Below are positions 45,104-56,355 of a stretch of 64,000 bases of DNA, piece by piece; position 1 is the stretch's first letter; every line of letters begins with the position of its first letter. Origin of the DNA: Gonocerus acuteangulatus (Eukaryota; Arthropoda; Insecta; Hemiptera; Coreidae); assembly GCA_946811695.1 (NCBI GenBank), contig OX328131.1, positions 13,570,017 to 13,634,016 of the forward strand. Reading direction: 5' to 3'. The translations under genes and the position numbers were made by a program. The notes beneath the pieces are model-generated. The model saw only the letters and a list, made by a program, of their open reading frames with translations. It did no database searches and was not told the DNA's origin.

Positions 45104-46200
45104 TATTCTTCTAAAACATGTATGTTTAGCAGTTTTTATTTTTGCTTCGAATAGGCATATACACTTGACATATATCATCGAACTAAATAAAAAGTTCCTT
45201 CAACCTTTGAAACACTAAAAATCATCTCCAAAGAATCTACTATATATTTGTCAAATACCACTGACTGACTGGCCTATCATCTCCCAGCCCGAACCACTCG
45301 ACAGAAAAATTTGAAATCTTGCATAGACACTCCCTTTAGGACGTAAACACACGCTAAGAAAGTATTTTTTTTTTGTATTCAAATTTTTAATTATTTTTAG
45401 AGAGGTTTGAATTTTTAGTTTTAAAGAAAGCATGCTCGCCTAGGCAGAATGCGTTACTAGGACGATAACAGAACAGCTGTTACCGTACTTTATCTATTTC
45501 ATAGTATTGTTTTTAATTGCGGTTAATTTAAACTATTATGGCAGTCCTTGAATCATTAGAAGTAAACTAACACCATTTTAATTGCAGTTCATTTAAACTT
45601 TTCTCTGCCGTAGAGTTTATGCTATACCTGATGATGGTCCATCCGAGGTAATAATATCCCGAATCCCTGCACAGCCTCCTCACCCATCAGCATCCCCAGT
45701 CAGAACACTTCTCGGTAATGCTCGCTAATGTAACGGGTGTTTCCAAATGCCATCTTGGAATCATAAATGTGTACTGGTTAAGCTGCTGTTACTGCTAACC
45801 TATAGATAACGGGTTATCTCTGTGTTATCTGTTTGTTGACACTGGTCCGGAGCGCCCCAGTGTCAAGAAACATTATACTTTGATTACTTATCATTTGAAG
45901 AATAACTTACACAACGACGAATACCGTGCTATAATAAACTGCACAAAATTATGTAATAGCGTTAATTTTGATGATACATTATTTAACGCAATAAAATAAC
46001 TAATTATCTGCCGTGACGAAGCACGGGTACTCAGCAAGTGGATTCGTAATAATAATTGTTTCTCTAACAACATATTCTTCTAACATATGTATGTTAAGCA
46101 GTTTTTATTCATGCTTTGAATTGGCACATACTCTTGACAAATATCTTCCAACTAAAAATAAATTTCATTCAACCTTTGAACCACTAAAAGTAATCTCCAA
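45101..46200 (+). repeat. Direct ~135-bp repeats flanking a Helitron
   Basis: 45101-45235 and 46064-46200 are direct copies (ACATATTCTTCTAA, GTTTAGCAG/GTTAAGCAG TTTTTATT, CAACCTTTGAA.CACTAAAA) on either side of the Helitron at 45236-46038. The first copy is broken exactly at the Helitron start; the second continues and resembles an empty site. Confidence 0.8.
45236..46038 (+). mobile_element. Non-autonomous Helitron, copy 1
   Basis: It starts with TCTACTATATATTTGTC after an A (A|TC), a typical Helitron 5' end. It ends CCGTGACGAAGCACGG, a hairpin, then GTACTCAG and CAAG|T, where the expected CTRR is mutated to CAAG. 45240-45690 and 45900-46038 align with the 56356-57593 copy. There is no Rep/helicase coding. 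Confidence 0.75.
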
Positions 46201-46299
46201 AGGATATTCAACTAAAACGAAAATATTTCGCCATTCTTTAGTGAATAATTTTTTTATCATTTTTTTTTATTTACATTTTAACGTCCATTATTATTAACT

Positions 46300-46491
46300 G
46301 AGAATTTTGGGACGGGTTCTCTATATGTTACCATCCTTTTCTATCCTGCATAGGGCTGATGCCTTTTCTTTTAGCACTTTCCTCCGAAGGAAAGTAGCTA
46401 TTGAGGTTGCACTCATAACGGAATTTTTGAAAAATGTCTTCAAATCTTTATCGATCCTACCTAGTAGACACCTAAAATTACCCCCGTTAAA

Positions 46492-46573
<82 letters not shown>

Positions 46574-47830
46574 AGTTTTTGTTTTTTCGTCACGAAACTA
46601 GGTATATAGCATTCAATTAGCAAACGATTGAACGAGTTTGTTAACCACCAAAGTCGGAAGGGGGGGGGGTTTACCCCGAACCCAAAACACTAATTTGACC
46701 ATGTCAGCCGTAATATTTGTTATATTTCAACGAAACTTGGTTTTCGTAGTGGTAATATAGAGAGAAAAGTGAGATATAAAAATGGACTAAATCGGTTCAT
46801 TAGGAGGGGGGTTTACTCCGGACCCACAATACCAATTCGCCACTACCAGCCGTGATTTTTGGTATATTTCGACAAAACTCGGTATTCGTAGTGGTAATCC
46901 ACAGGTAAATATGTGTTGTAAAAATAAAATAAATCGGTTCATTAGGAGGGGGGGGGGGGGGGGTTTACTCCAGACCCACAATACCAATTCGCCACTACCA
47001 GCCGTGATTTTTGGTATATTTCGACAAAACTCGGTATTCGTAGTGGTAATCCACAGGTAAATATGTGTTGTAAAAATAAAATAAAAACCTATCATCTCCC
47101 AGCCCGAACCCCTCGACAGAAAAATTTGAAATCTTGCATAGACACTCCCTTTAGGACGTAAACACACGCTAAGAAAGTTTTTTTTTTTTGTATTCAAATT
47201 TTTAATTATTTTTAGAGAGGTTTGAATTTTTAGTTTTAAAGAAAGCATATTTCGACGAAACTCGGTATTCATAGTGATAATCTACAGGTAAACATGTGTT
47301 GTAAAAATAAACTAAATCGGTTCATTAGAAGGGGGGTTTACTGCGGACCCAAATTCCTAATATACTCATACCGGTCGTAATCTCTGCTGTATTGTAAGGA
47401 AACGCGGTATACGTCGTGGGTAACTCATGAGAAAGAAGTGTTGTAAAAATGAGCTGAATCGTTCAATCGGAAAGCGGGGGTTTACTTTGTAATATATTTC
47501 AATAGAAAAGCCCGCCAGACGTAGGTTCACAAAGCCGCTGCAAGGAGCGCTTTCTACCATTAGAGGGACTGTATCCTGTTCCTGCGTTAGATCAAAATAC
47601 GATAATATGAGGTTTTTTGTATTTATTACGTAGTGTAGTAGGTACCATGTGCAAAGATAACTCTGGAAGCAAATTAATAATTGATCAGTTACTCATTACA
47701 AATTTAAAAGAGAACTATTCATGTCTTTATTTTATTTATGTAGGATATGTTAAGCAAATTGTTCTGGATAGCAGTCTACACTACCCAAATTCTGAGGAAA
47801 GTGCTTAGTTATGCAGCTCCTGCGTGACGG
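46300..47830 (+). mobile_element. R2-family composite element, forward copy
   Basis: Reading plus: a GAAAGTAGCTATTGAGGTTG... block, (TA)n at about 46495-46571, a TTTCGTCACGAAACTAGGTA block, tandem units of about 148 bp (GGGGTTTACTCCGGACCC starts near 46655, 46805, 46955, 47330, 47475), then GTACCATGTGCAAAGATAAC and CTCCTGCGTGACGGACG. The same modules appear in reverse at 59168-60310. A Helitron 5' fragment (47088-47250) interrupts the array. No transposase is visible; class unknown. Confidence 0.75.
47088..47250 (+). repeat. Helitron 5' fragment inside the R2 array
   Basis: Nearly identical to 45272-45433 (CCTATCATCTCCCAGCCCGA, GACACTCCCTTTAGGACGTA, ATTTTTAGAGAGGTTTGAAT). It lacks the first ~35 bases of the Helitron and the rest of its body, so it is a recombinant or captured fragment. 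Confidence 0.8.
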
Positions 47831-47839
47831 ACGTTTTTC

Positions 47840-47920
47840 TAAAGGAATGGGCCACCACCCCATAGTGGGAACTGAACCCACGGCCTATTTTATCATTTGT
47901 AAATTTGAAAAAAAAACTTG
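47840..47920 (-). repeat. tRNA-like SINE fragment
   Basis: The minus strand has GTGGGTTCAGTTCCCAC near 47870-47885, a B-box-like hairpin resembling a tRNA T arm. No complete cloverleaf or A-tail was seen. Confidence 0.35.
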
Positions 47921-49530
47921 TATTTCGTTCTAGAATATTTGTATTTTTGTTCGATTAAGTAATAATACCACCAATGAACCACTACCTATTGTGAGTGACC
48001 AATGACTTCCATATCCGCCGAACACTGCCTCCTGTACACGCCAAAACCTCATCAGTTGGTCGTTATTCTTCACGCCATCTTCCAATATTTGTTCCTTGCA
48101 ACACCTCAATATTACCACACCTTCGGTTTAAAAAATTGATTTCTTGAGAGCTTTGATTTTTCATAAAATTAACATTGGACTAGTCTTAGATTATGTTTTT
48201 TTATACTTGTGTATCCCTAATGTTATTTTAAAAAATCCTATATTTTACAAAAAATAAAAATAATTATTACAAAAAAGTAAATAAATTAATAAAAATAAAT
48301 AAAAATAAAAATTGTATGATTTAAAATTAATACTAAGGAAAAAAGTCCATATCTGGTTCTTATATCTATGCAATCATAATTTTTTCCATAAGCAACAGTG
48401 CCTTAAATACAATATTAGAACCACAACACTGTCTCCAACACACAATACTGTGAAACCACTATACATGATTTAACTAAAGTTTTAGAGCGGTGATGGCCAA
48501 GCAGTTTTCTGCCCTTAAACTACCAATCATCCCAACCCTAATGTTATTTATAGATCATGAATTTTTTTGGAAAGAAAAGCCACTGTCCGTAGTGGCCTAC
48601 GACCTTAGGCACGAAGTGCATACTCTGTAGCACTCACGACCACTGGGCTTCCACATGGATTATTATTAAAAAGTCCGACTCGCAGGAACTGCGTCATCTT
48701 AGCGCGGTTCCGTGCATCTCGAAGAAATGGAATAGATTAGGCATCACAAATCATAGGAAACTGACAGTAGCCAACTTACACAGAAGCGGATATTCTTAAT
48801 CCTCATTCTTGAGGATGGCTGAATAAGTCAATACAATTATGTACTGAAAACATACTCACTCTTCGACTACTGCTCAGAAGGCTCTATTTCAAACAACCAA
48901 AAATTCGTTGTTATTTCAAGTTTCTTGTTTGACTAGCAAATTCAATTTACTGTTAAAATCAATTGTAAATATGTACCTCATGGTGAATAAAATTCCATTC
49001 TCTCTTGGGTTAAATCTTTGCTATAAAATAAGAAAAAATGATAACTTCAGTTGTAGCAGCATGAGGAAGGTTATATAGATAGGAGAATTAAAAAAAAAAA
49101 CGTATGTATACGCCATCATGATTACCACAGCCACTCCTATTACCAATACTTTTCATAGTTTCTTGTCTTATTTTACTAAAATACTAATTTTACTGATTAT
49201 TTAAAACAAGAATAACTAATGAAAAAGTGAGTTAAACAAAGACAAAACCCCAATATCTGGGAACCTAATATTTTATTTTTATTTTTTATTCAGCCTGAAG
49301 GAAGTAAATTTGGGCATAATCAAATTCATCATACGTAATTTTTCGTCTTCCTCTGGAAGATTTTTTTTTTCATAATGGATTTCTTTATAGGTTATGACAT
49401 TCTGTATATGAATGCTTCTGGTAATGTGATACGATATTAAGGTTCTGTGCTCAAGGGAACCCAACTTCATCCACGATTAACGCCAGAAGGACGCTCAGAT
49501 GAAGTTGAGAGGTGCCTACACAAGCTCCCT
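47921..49530. other. No protein gene; possible tRNA-like debris near 48480-48720
   Basis: GGTGATGGCCAAGCAG at about 48488 resembles a tRNA A box. The minus strand near 48655-48600 reads AGCCCAGTGGTCGTGAGTGC, also A-box-like. 48661-48716 recurs reversed at 54309-54375. The rest is AT-rich. Confidence 0.4.
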
Positions 49531-49790
49531 TCTGCTCCGACCGGTGGCTGGAGTCTAAGAGAGATCGGTGAGCCACAGACATTGACGCACTTGAAGGAAG
49601 AGAAAGCCATTGCTAACACTTCACTTTGTCACTGCAGCAGATCTCTGGGCCACTGCCTTCTGCTCCGACCGGTGGCTGGAGTCGAAGAGAGATCGGTGAG
49701 CCACAGGCATTGACGCACTTGAAGGAAGAGAAAGCCATTGCTAACACTTAACTTGGTCACTGCAGCAGATCTCTGGGTTACTGTCCTCTG
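49531..49790 (+). repeat. 128-bp tandem duplication
   Basis: TCTGCTCCGACCGGTGGCTG starts at 49531 and 49659, with both units continuing through CACTGCAGCAGATCTCTGGG. The units differ at few sites. An 88-codon plus-strand frame across them has no recognisable motif. Confidence 0.85.
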
Positions 49791-50454
49791 AGTTGCCTTG
49801 GTGGAGAGAACGAGTGGGTAACGCTCGATAGGGAGAGGACTTCAGGATTTTGATAGAACATTTGACCGACATAAGTTGAAGTTTTTCTCTATGGGCAAAA
49901 AATATTTAAAATCTTCACAGTATAACTAATTTCGAAGTTTAATATATCAAAGTCCGTTTTGGACAAAAGATTTAAATAATATTAAGATATTTTTTTTGTA
50001 TTTGTATGTTGGTATATTGTTTGCATGATATTATTACTCCATTATGAGCACAGAAAATTTACTGCTGCGATTAAGTAACCAAGTATAATTATTTTGCCTT
50101 GCATATCAGAAGCATACATAAAATGTTTATAAGTGCCTTGATAATCTGCAATAACAAACATTAAAAAAAAAAAAAGTTAATAGAAATAAATGATAACAAA
50201 ATATAATAATAATAATAAAATAAATAAATAAAACATAATCGCAAACGCTAATAAGAGATCGTGTATTATAAAATCCCCCCCCCCCCACCACATGTGGTAT
50301 AATACGATACTCCACCTCATACGCCCCACCTCATTTTCCACAAGCCCATATCCGCTCTCTAATATTCATACCTCTAAACCTCAGCTTCCTCCTTATTTAC
50401 CTCTACCCTTATTTAAATATGAGCTACTTTTAGAAAATTCTGAAGGAAATTAAA
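49791..50454. other. AT-rich DNA, no gene seen
   Basis: No coding family recognised. C-rich tract near 50275-50287. Confidence 0.4.
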
Positions 50455-50535
50455 TATAAAAGGTTGCACTCGTGAATGATTTTTTTGAAAAATGTCTTAA
50501 AATCTTCATCGACTCAATTCAAGTTTATAGACATA

Positions 50536-51320
50536 AAGTGGAGTCTCACTGATACGAATGTGAATGGGAAACGGAAAATGTTTCGTATAACTGAATAGTA
50601 TAGGTTTAAGATAAAATAAATTCTTCATAAAAAAATAGTCAAAATTTTATTGTTTTGTACATATTCTGTTGTTAGATAACGTTGTACATTATTATATATT
50701 CAAGTTTCAAATCACGAAACACTCCTCGATTTCTCTCCTTCTACCGATAATAGTCGTAAGGGTTGACAAAGGTGATTTCAACCGTTTTTCCCAAAATGTC
50801 TATTTTGGGTTCGTTGGGGTTGTCATCAAATTCTTTCAGGATTTTTTATTTTTTCTTCAAGCCAATGTTTTGTATTTGCTTTGTTTTGTACGCATTTAAA
50901 AAAATAAAAGCACAATAGAACATCGCTAGTATAGAACGACTACTGTATCGAGCTACGAATCACTAGCACGTGCCGTGTTATCAGTGCGGAAACGAAGGAA
51001 ATCACACAAGATAGAGTGGATACAACACGGCTGGATTACTAGAATCACGAGGAAGAACTGAGAGAGAGACTAAGAGAGGGTAGGTCACTGGTAAATCTGT
51101 AAACATTTCGTGGAAAAGCTGTTGTCCCTTCGTTTAACTGAATAGTATAAACACCAGGGGAACAAATAATCTTTCGTATAAGTGAATATTGCGTATAACT
51201 GAATATCGCATAAGTTAATTATTCAATACATAGGATTAAATAGAGTTTCGCCGGGGAACGAAACATTCTTCGTATAACTGAACGATTCGTAAAAGCGAGT
51301 TTCGTATAAGTGAGACTCCA

Positions 51321-51323
<3 letters not shown>
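50536..51323. mobile_element. pogo/Tigger-like non-autonomous element
   Basis: The left end AAGTGGAGTCTCACTGATAC and the right end read inward, CAGTGGAGTCTCACTTATAC, form inverted termini of about 25 bp. Both are flanked by TA (50534-50535 and 51324-51325). CAGTGGA..CTC.. ends with TA targets are typical of the pogo/Tigger branch of Tc1/mariner. CTTCGTATAACTGAA-like words recur subterminally on the right. Internal frames lack transposase motifs. Confidence 0.72.
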
Positions 51324-51373
<50 letters not shown>

Positions 51374-51550
51374 CTTTAAAGAAGGTCTTAACCTATTTCA
51401 ATGCATTTTTGTTTTAAATGAAGGCTAATAAAATTTAGAACAACTTCGTCTAGTAACATTTTTGTTTCTTGTTTCTCCCGTTTATTAAATTGCGAGGAAA
51501 GATGTTTATAGCCGTTTAGCTACCATTCTTAAAAATTATTTTAAAAGATG

Positions 51551-52275
51551 CAACAAGGCAATCGAAGGTTTCGGGACTGATATACTTCCAGAAGAATGAT
51601 TGGCCTCTCAACTCCTCCTTTATACCTCCAACAAGGCAATCGAAGGTTTCGGGACTGATATACTTCCAGAAGAATGATTGGCCTCTCAACTCCTCCTTTA
51701 TAACTCCAACAAGGCAATCGAAGGTTTCGGGACTGATATACTTCCAGAAGAATGATTGGCCTCTCAACTCCTCCTTTATAACTCCAACAAGGCAATCGAA
51801 GGTTTCGGGACTGATATACTTCCAGAAGAATGATTGGCCTCTCAACTCCTCCTTTATACCTCCAACAAGGCAATCGAAGGTTTCGGGACTGATATACTTC
51901 CAGAAGAATGATTGGCCTCTCAACTCCTCCTTTATAACTCCAACAAGGCAATCGAAGGTTTCGGGACTGATATACTTCCAGAAGAATGATTGGCCTCTCA
52001 ACTCCTCCTTTATAACTCCAACAAGGCAATCGAAGGTTTCGGGACTGATATACTTCCAGAAGAATGATTGGCCTCTCAACTCCTCCTTTATAACTCCAAC
52101 AAGGCAATCGAAGGTTTCGGGACTGATATACTTCCAGAAGAATGATTGGCCTCTCAACTCCTCCTTTATACCTCCAACAAGGCAATCGAAGGTTTCGGGA
52201 CTGATATACTTCCAGAAGAATGATTGGCCTCTCAACTCCTCCTTTATACCTCCAACAAGGCAATCGAAGGTTTCT
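51551..52275 (-). repeat. 78-bp tandem array, 9 units
   Basis: CAACAAGGCAATCGAAGGTT recurs from 51551 to 52253, 702 bases = 9 x 78, with no length change. The only variation I see is TATAACTCC versus TATACCTCC. The period is divisible by three, giving parallel 26-residue repeat frames on the minus strand (RGQSFFWKYISPETFDCLVG). With no unrepeated coding context, I treat them as by-products. Confidence 0.93.
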
Positions 52276-52849
52276 GTTTGGTAGTAGAATGTGATCTACT
52301 GTGTAGTGAGTAGTTCAGAGAAGGCCCGCTAGAGTCGCATGTAAAACATATGGTACTTAGATTGTCATTCTTAAACAGAAGACACTAGGTAGTTTTCCAG
52401 CAGTTTGTGAGATACAGCCATGTAATAAAGAGATGATATTTAATATTTAATCTGTGCGAGTTATTTACACCTAGTTACTAAACAGTTTCTTTGCATTTGA
52501 GGTGGTATTTATTAAATTATTCACTCATTTTCACTTCACTATGAGTCCATACCTGACGAACTGTGAGTAGATCGGATCGGATCCATTCGGGACCAACGCA
52601 GGCACTCACGTCGGCCGCTGTTGGTCAACCGATATCGCATCGGGTCGGAAGAAATTCAAGTCCTGCAGCCTTAGTTGGGAAATCATTCATCATTAATGTT
52701 GTTTTTATTATTGTTGCTGCTAGTATTTCAGCACTAATCCAACAAGACAATACTCCTCATTTTGTCATGAATATCTGAATATCAATGTGATAACGTTTAT
52801 CGTTATCATCGAGAAAAGAAGAATCGTGTAATGGAGAAAAGATAGGATG
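52276..52849. other. No gene recognised
   Basis: A 71-codon frame at 52563-52778 has no motif. Confidence 0.4.
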
Positions 52850-53048
52850 ATGATCGATCAAATGGAATATGATGAACGACTTTTCCCTTCCAATTTTGGC
52901 AGCCATGACTACAAGTCAAGCGGAAATGATTGAATCGAAAATAAAATAAAAAAACTAAATAAATTCAGAATATTAATGAACATTTCTCCCTCGTGCGGGA
53001 AAATAACCAAATATCTTTGGTTTTATTTAATCGATTGTATTACCAGTA
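52850..53048 (+). repeat. 199-bp segment shared with 27063-27261
   Basis: Equal length and few substitutions against the right flank of the 44-bp array element, including the 27-codon short frame (52850-52933). The array itself is absent here, although a different (78-bp) array ends about 575 bases upstream. Confidence 0.9.
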
Positions 53049-53189
53049 CCTATGCAAATTATGGCTGTGTTTTTTGTAATATGATTTTAATTTTTATAAA
53101 ATGTATACTTTAACCATTTTCAACGAGAAAAACTATTTGCAATTATTCAAACGAAAATTCTCGTACGTAACAAGAGACACGTATGAATA

Positions 53190-53990
53190 TTTGACGAATG
53201 ACAGGCTGATAGACGGTTTTGACCTAGCCTATGCCCCCCCCCCCCGTATCAAGACCTACCATTGTGCCAAGTTTGGTCAAAATCGGTTGAACGGTTCGGA
53301 TTTGTATAAGGAACAAAAATACAGACAGACATCTGGTAGAAATGTTTGACCTAGCCTATGCCCCCCCCCCTTATCAAGACCTACCATTGTGGCAAGTTTG
53401 GTCAAAATCGGTCGAACGGTTCGGATTTGTATAAGGAACAAAAATACAGACAGACAGCTGTTAGACGTTTTTGACCTACGAGACTTCCCGGCTCTAGACC
53501 TACCGGTGTGCCAAGTTTGGTCAAATCTGTCAAACGGTGTGGATTTGTATAAGGAACAAAAATACAGACAGACAGCTGGTAGACGTTTTTGACCTACGAG
53601 ACTTCCCCGCTCTAGACCTACCGGTGTGCCAAGTTTGGTCAAATCTTTCAAACGGTGTGGATTTGTATAAGAAACAAAAATACAGACAGACAGCTGGTAG
53701 ACGTTTTTGACCTACGAGACTTCCCGGCTCTAGACCTACCGGTGTGCCAAGTTTGGTCAAATCTGTCAAACGGTGTGGATTTGTATAATGAACAAACAGA
53801 CACGTAATTTTTATGTATATAGATAAGTGAATCGCTACTATGGCGATTTCACTCTTTCTAGGTGGCACCTTTATGGTCTAATGAACCAGCACTGTGATAA
53901 ATATTTGATTCGATTATTTCTATAACTAGAGGTATAGAAATGTCTGTAATATGCCTGGAAGCCTCTGGTTATTTAGCAGATATCAATCTT
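53190..53990 (-). mobile_element. Helitron-like minisatellite element, copy D
   Basis: Reversed relative to copy C. Five tandem units of 118-127 bp lie at about 53215-53800 (GACCTA register points 53221, 53348, 53473, 53591, 53709), then a degraded (TA) tract and the unique part at 53830-53990 shared with 43538-43675. Minus-strand frames reading LPAVCLYFCSLYKS are repeat translations. Confidence 0.72.
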
Positions 53991-54914
53991 CCCTCTTTCA
54001 TTTGTAGGTGTCGAGGCAAAATAGTTCCACGCAAAATATTTAAGAGAAGTTAACCGTAGCTTCTATATGTTGGATATTTTTTGAGACTATCAGCTGAAAT
54101 GGTTACGAGTAACAAGATTAACTTGCATAAAGAGCTTGTAGTCATTTTAGTAGCATTTCCATCATAGGAATCCACTCCTTCATGGGATTTAATGTTTTTT
54201 CACTGTCAATTTCCTGTTGTGGTGCCTTAAATCTTGCTTCTCTTAGAATGGGTTTATATTTTTCACGAAAGATCAAATCCTACCAATAACTGCTTCTATT
54301 CCTTTACAAATCGCACTATGGATATGAACGGAACCGCGCTAAAATGACGCAGTTCCTACGAGTCGGACTTTTTAATATTAAGTCCTAAGAAGTTTACGCG
54401 TCTTGTAGTGTAATTATACAAATTCTTGGAGTAGGAGATATATACATATATTAAGATGAGCGAGTTCTGCTATTAGGAACTAGGTAGTAGGAACCAAGTC
54501 TTGGAAGGAGTTATGGGCCGAAGTTGTAACTCTATATCTCGCCATAGATCTGGGAGTGAAATAGTTGCAGAACTCCCAGACGTCGTACTCTAATTGGGCT
54601 CTGGGTAGAATTAGCCCGAAGGGTGGGAGGTCAATTCATTAGCAGAAAGGATGGTTTTAACCTGAACCCGGAGTCCCTGATTTGCATAATGCAAGGACTA
54701 GGTGGGTGCTCGGGATACAAATAGCTGCATTAGGTTCACAGAGTCCGTTGAGATAGTAAAATAGCATCCTACATCTCATGCAACATAAGTTACCGACGTT
54801 CAGGCCACGTTTCGTTCTCTGCATATTGTAGGTACATCAGAAGGTATCACTCAAATGGAGAGGATAGGAAAAGTAAACTAAGAATTAAATAATTATTTTA
54901 GACAACTACGGTCC
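53991..54914. other. No gene; shared 55-bp block at 54309-54375
   Basis: 54309-54375 reversed reads AATATTAAAAAGTCCGACTC, then GAACTGCGTCAT and TTAGCGCGGTTCCGT, matching 48661-48716. No coding family recognised. Confidence 0.45.
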
Positions 54915-54920
54915 AATTTA

Positions 54921-55320
54921 GGGGTCTTGTTTAGATCAGGCCCGCCAGTGATTTTATAATGATATTTAGCAGGCATTTTACTGCAAATCACTTCTTTGTA
55001 TGTGGGCGAAGGCCAAAAGGAGAAACAAAAAGGAATGTGGGACACATCGCTCTATGATAGACTCCTATTTATGTGAGTACATGTGGAGGCAGAGAAACTC
55101 AAATGAAGATGTTTTTGATAAAATCCTTAAGGACATAGTCGAATTTTGGCCTCCAGATGTACTTGGATGAACTGATTAAAAGTATGATAATGTTTTTGGT
55201 TATGTGTAAAAAGTTTTTATTAAATAAATCATATGTTCCTTTAACCCATATTTTTTTATTTATCAATAAGTAACTGTTACTAGATAAAATCACTGGTGGG
55301 CCTGTTCTAAACAAGACCCC
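54921..55320 (+). mobile_element. Merlin/ISXO2-like DNA element, internally deleted
   Basis: Inverted ends: GGGGTCTTGTTTAGATCAGG on the left and GGGGTCTTGTTTAGAACAGG on the right (read inward), continuing CCC.CCAGTGATTTTAT, about 37 bp. AATTTA flanks both sides (54915-54920 and 55321-55326), a 6-bp target duplication as seen; Merlin elements usually give 8-9 bp. A transposase C-terminal remnant (54991-55170) supports the assignment. Confidence 0.7.
54991..55170 (+). pseudogene. ISXO2-like (Merlin) transposase C-terminal fragment
   Basis: The frame ending at TGA 55168-55170 reads CMWAKAKRRNKKECGTHRSM, then IDSYLCEYMWRQRN and DVFDKILKDIVEFWPP. An E/CxxWxxAKRRNK segment followed by H..xDSYLxEFxWRR is characteristic of the end of IS1595/ISXO2-type DDE transposases, the eukaryotic version of which is Merlin. 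The D and N/D catalytic segments upstream are deleted, with the left TIR only about 30 bases away. It is therefore a relic carried by a non-autonomous element. It is too short for ordinary frame-length filters. Confidence 0.7.
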
Positions 55321-55541
55321 AATTTAGTTAAGGTTTTAACATGTCTGGCTATGACTCTTCCAAATTTGTTATAACTGATGTTTTGCCACATATTCTTTCT
55401 GCCAGCTTCCTCAGGGCTCTCTCTGAGAATGAAGATAGATTTCAATTCGGATCTTTTTGACACCTAGATGTCGTAGATGGCCTTTCAAGACCTCTGATTG
55501 GAGAAACCTAACGAACAACTGCGACCTGATCCCGAACTAAA

Positions 55542-55688
55542 AATATGAACTTGGATCAAAGACTGTGTGTTTAGAGCATACTCTTCAATTAACCTGGTCT
55601 GCAAATTCAGAATATGAACTTGGATCAAAGACTGTGTGTTTAGAGCATACTCTTCAATTAACCTGGTCTGCAAATTCAGAATATGAAC
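55542..55688 (+). repeat. 69-bp tandem duplication
   Basis: AATATGAACTTGGATCAAAG starts at 55542 and 55611, with a third truncated start at 55680. The two units look identical through GGTCTGCAAATTCAG. Confidence 0.9.
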
Positions 55689-55749
55689 TTAGTTTTTCTC
55701 CATCACGTACCAATTTATCACAATACAGGAAATAGTAAAATATACATTT

Positions 55750-56326
55750 TTGGGTAAAACTGAAGGAGAGCGTCCTCAGCACCGATTTTCTTCAAAGTTT
55801 GCACTATAACGTATTTTGATGCACTAAACACGAATCCGTTGAAAAAAAAAGTTGCTCGCAACTAGGAAAGAAGTTATTTAAAAAAAAAAGTTCACTGTTA
55901 TGAAGGTTAGGGAAGACTGCCTTGGACGACTTTTGGGCCATAGAATTCTTTTCATTTCTGCGAGTTGGATTGACTAGGGGTTTTGATGTTTTCTTGAGCG
56001 AGCGGAGCGTAGTGGAGCGAGCGGAAACGCATAGCACGTATGCCCAAAAGCGACAGTTTACGACCAAGTCAGCTACCACAGGTGAGTCTAAATTTCAATT
56101 CCACTTCGTCATTAAGGACTATTGCACAGGCGCGTGTTTACATATAAGCTGTTTACCCCGTCTTTTATAACCTCCATAACAGTGAACTTTAGTGCTTAAT
56201 AACTTCTTTCCTAGTTGGGAGCAACTTTTTTTTTCAACGGATTCGTGTTTAGTGCATCAAAATACGTTATAGTGAAAATTTTGAAGAAAATCGGTGCTGA
56301 GGACACTCTCCTTCAGTATTACCCAT
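55750..56326. mobile_element. Foldback/MITE element with ~160-bp inverted arms
   Basis: 55750-55909 and 56168-56326 are inverted copies. Matching blocks are TGAAGGAGAG.GTCCTCAGC, ACGTATTTTGATGCACTAAA, CACGAATCCGTTGAAAAAA and AGTTCACTGTTATG. The centre holds GAGCGAGCGG...GAGCGAGCGG. The central part and one arm occur reversed at about 17490-17690. No coding sequence. Confidence 0.85.
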
Positions 56327-56355
56327 TTTTGTACTAGCCTCTATTGAATTAATGT

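Noticed and set aside
46787..47272. 161-codon minus-strand frame
   Set aside because: It translates R2 tandem units and the embedded Helitron fragment, giving repeated peptide blocks rather than a gene.
51516..52263. Two 240-codon minus-strand repeat proteins
   Set aside because: They are parallel frames of the exact 78-bp array; there is no coding context beyond the repeats.
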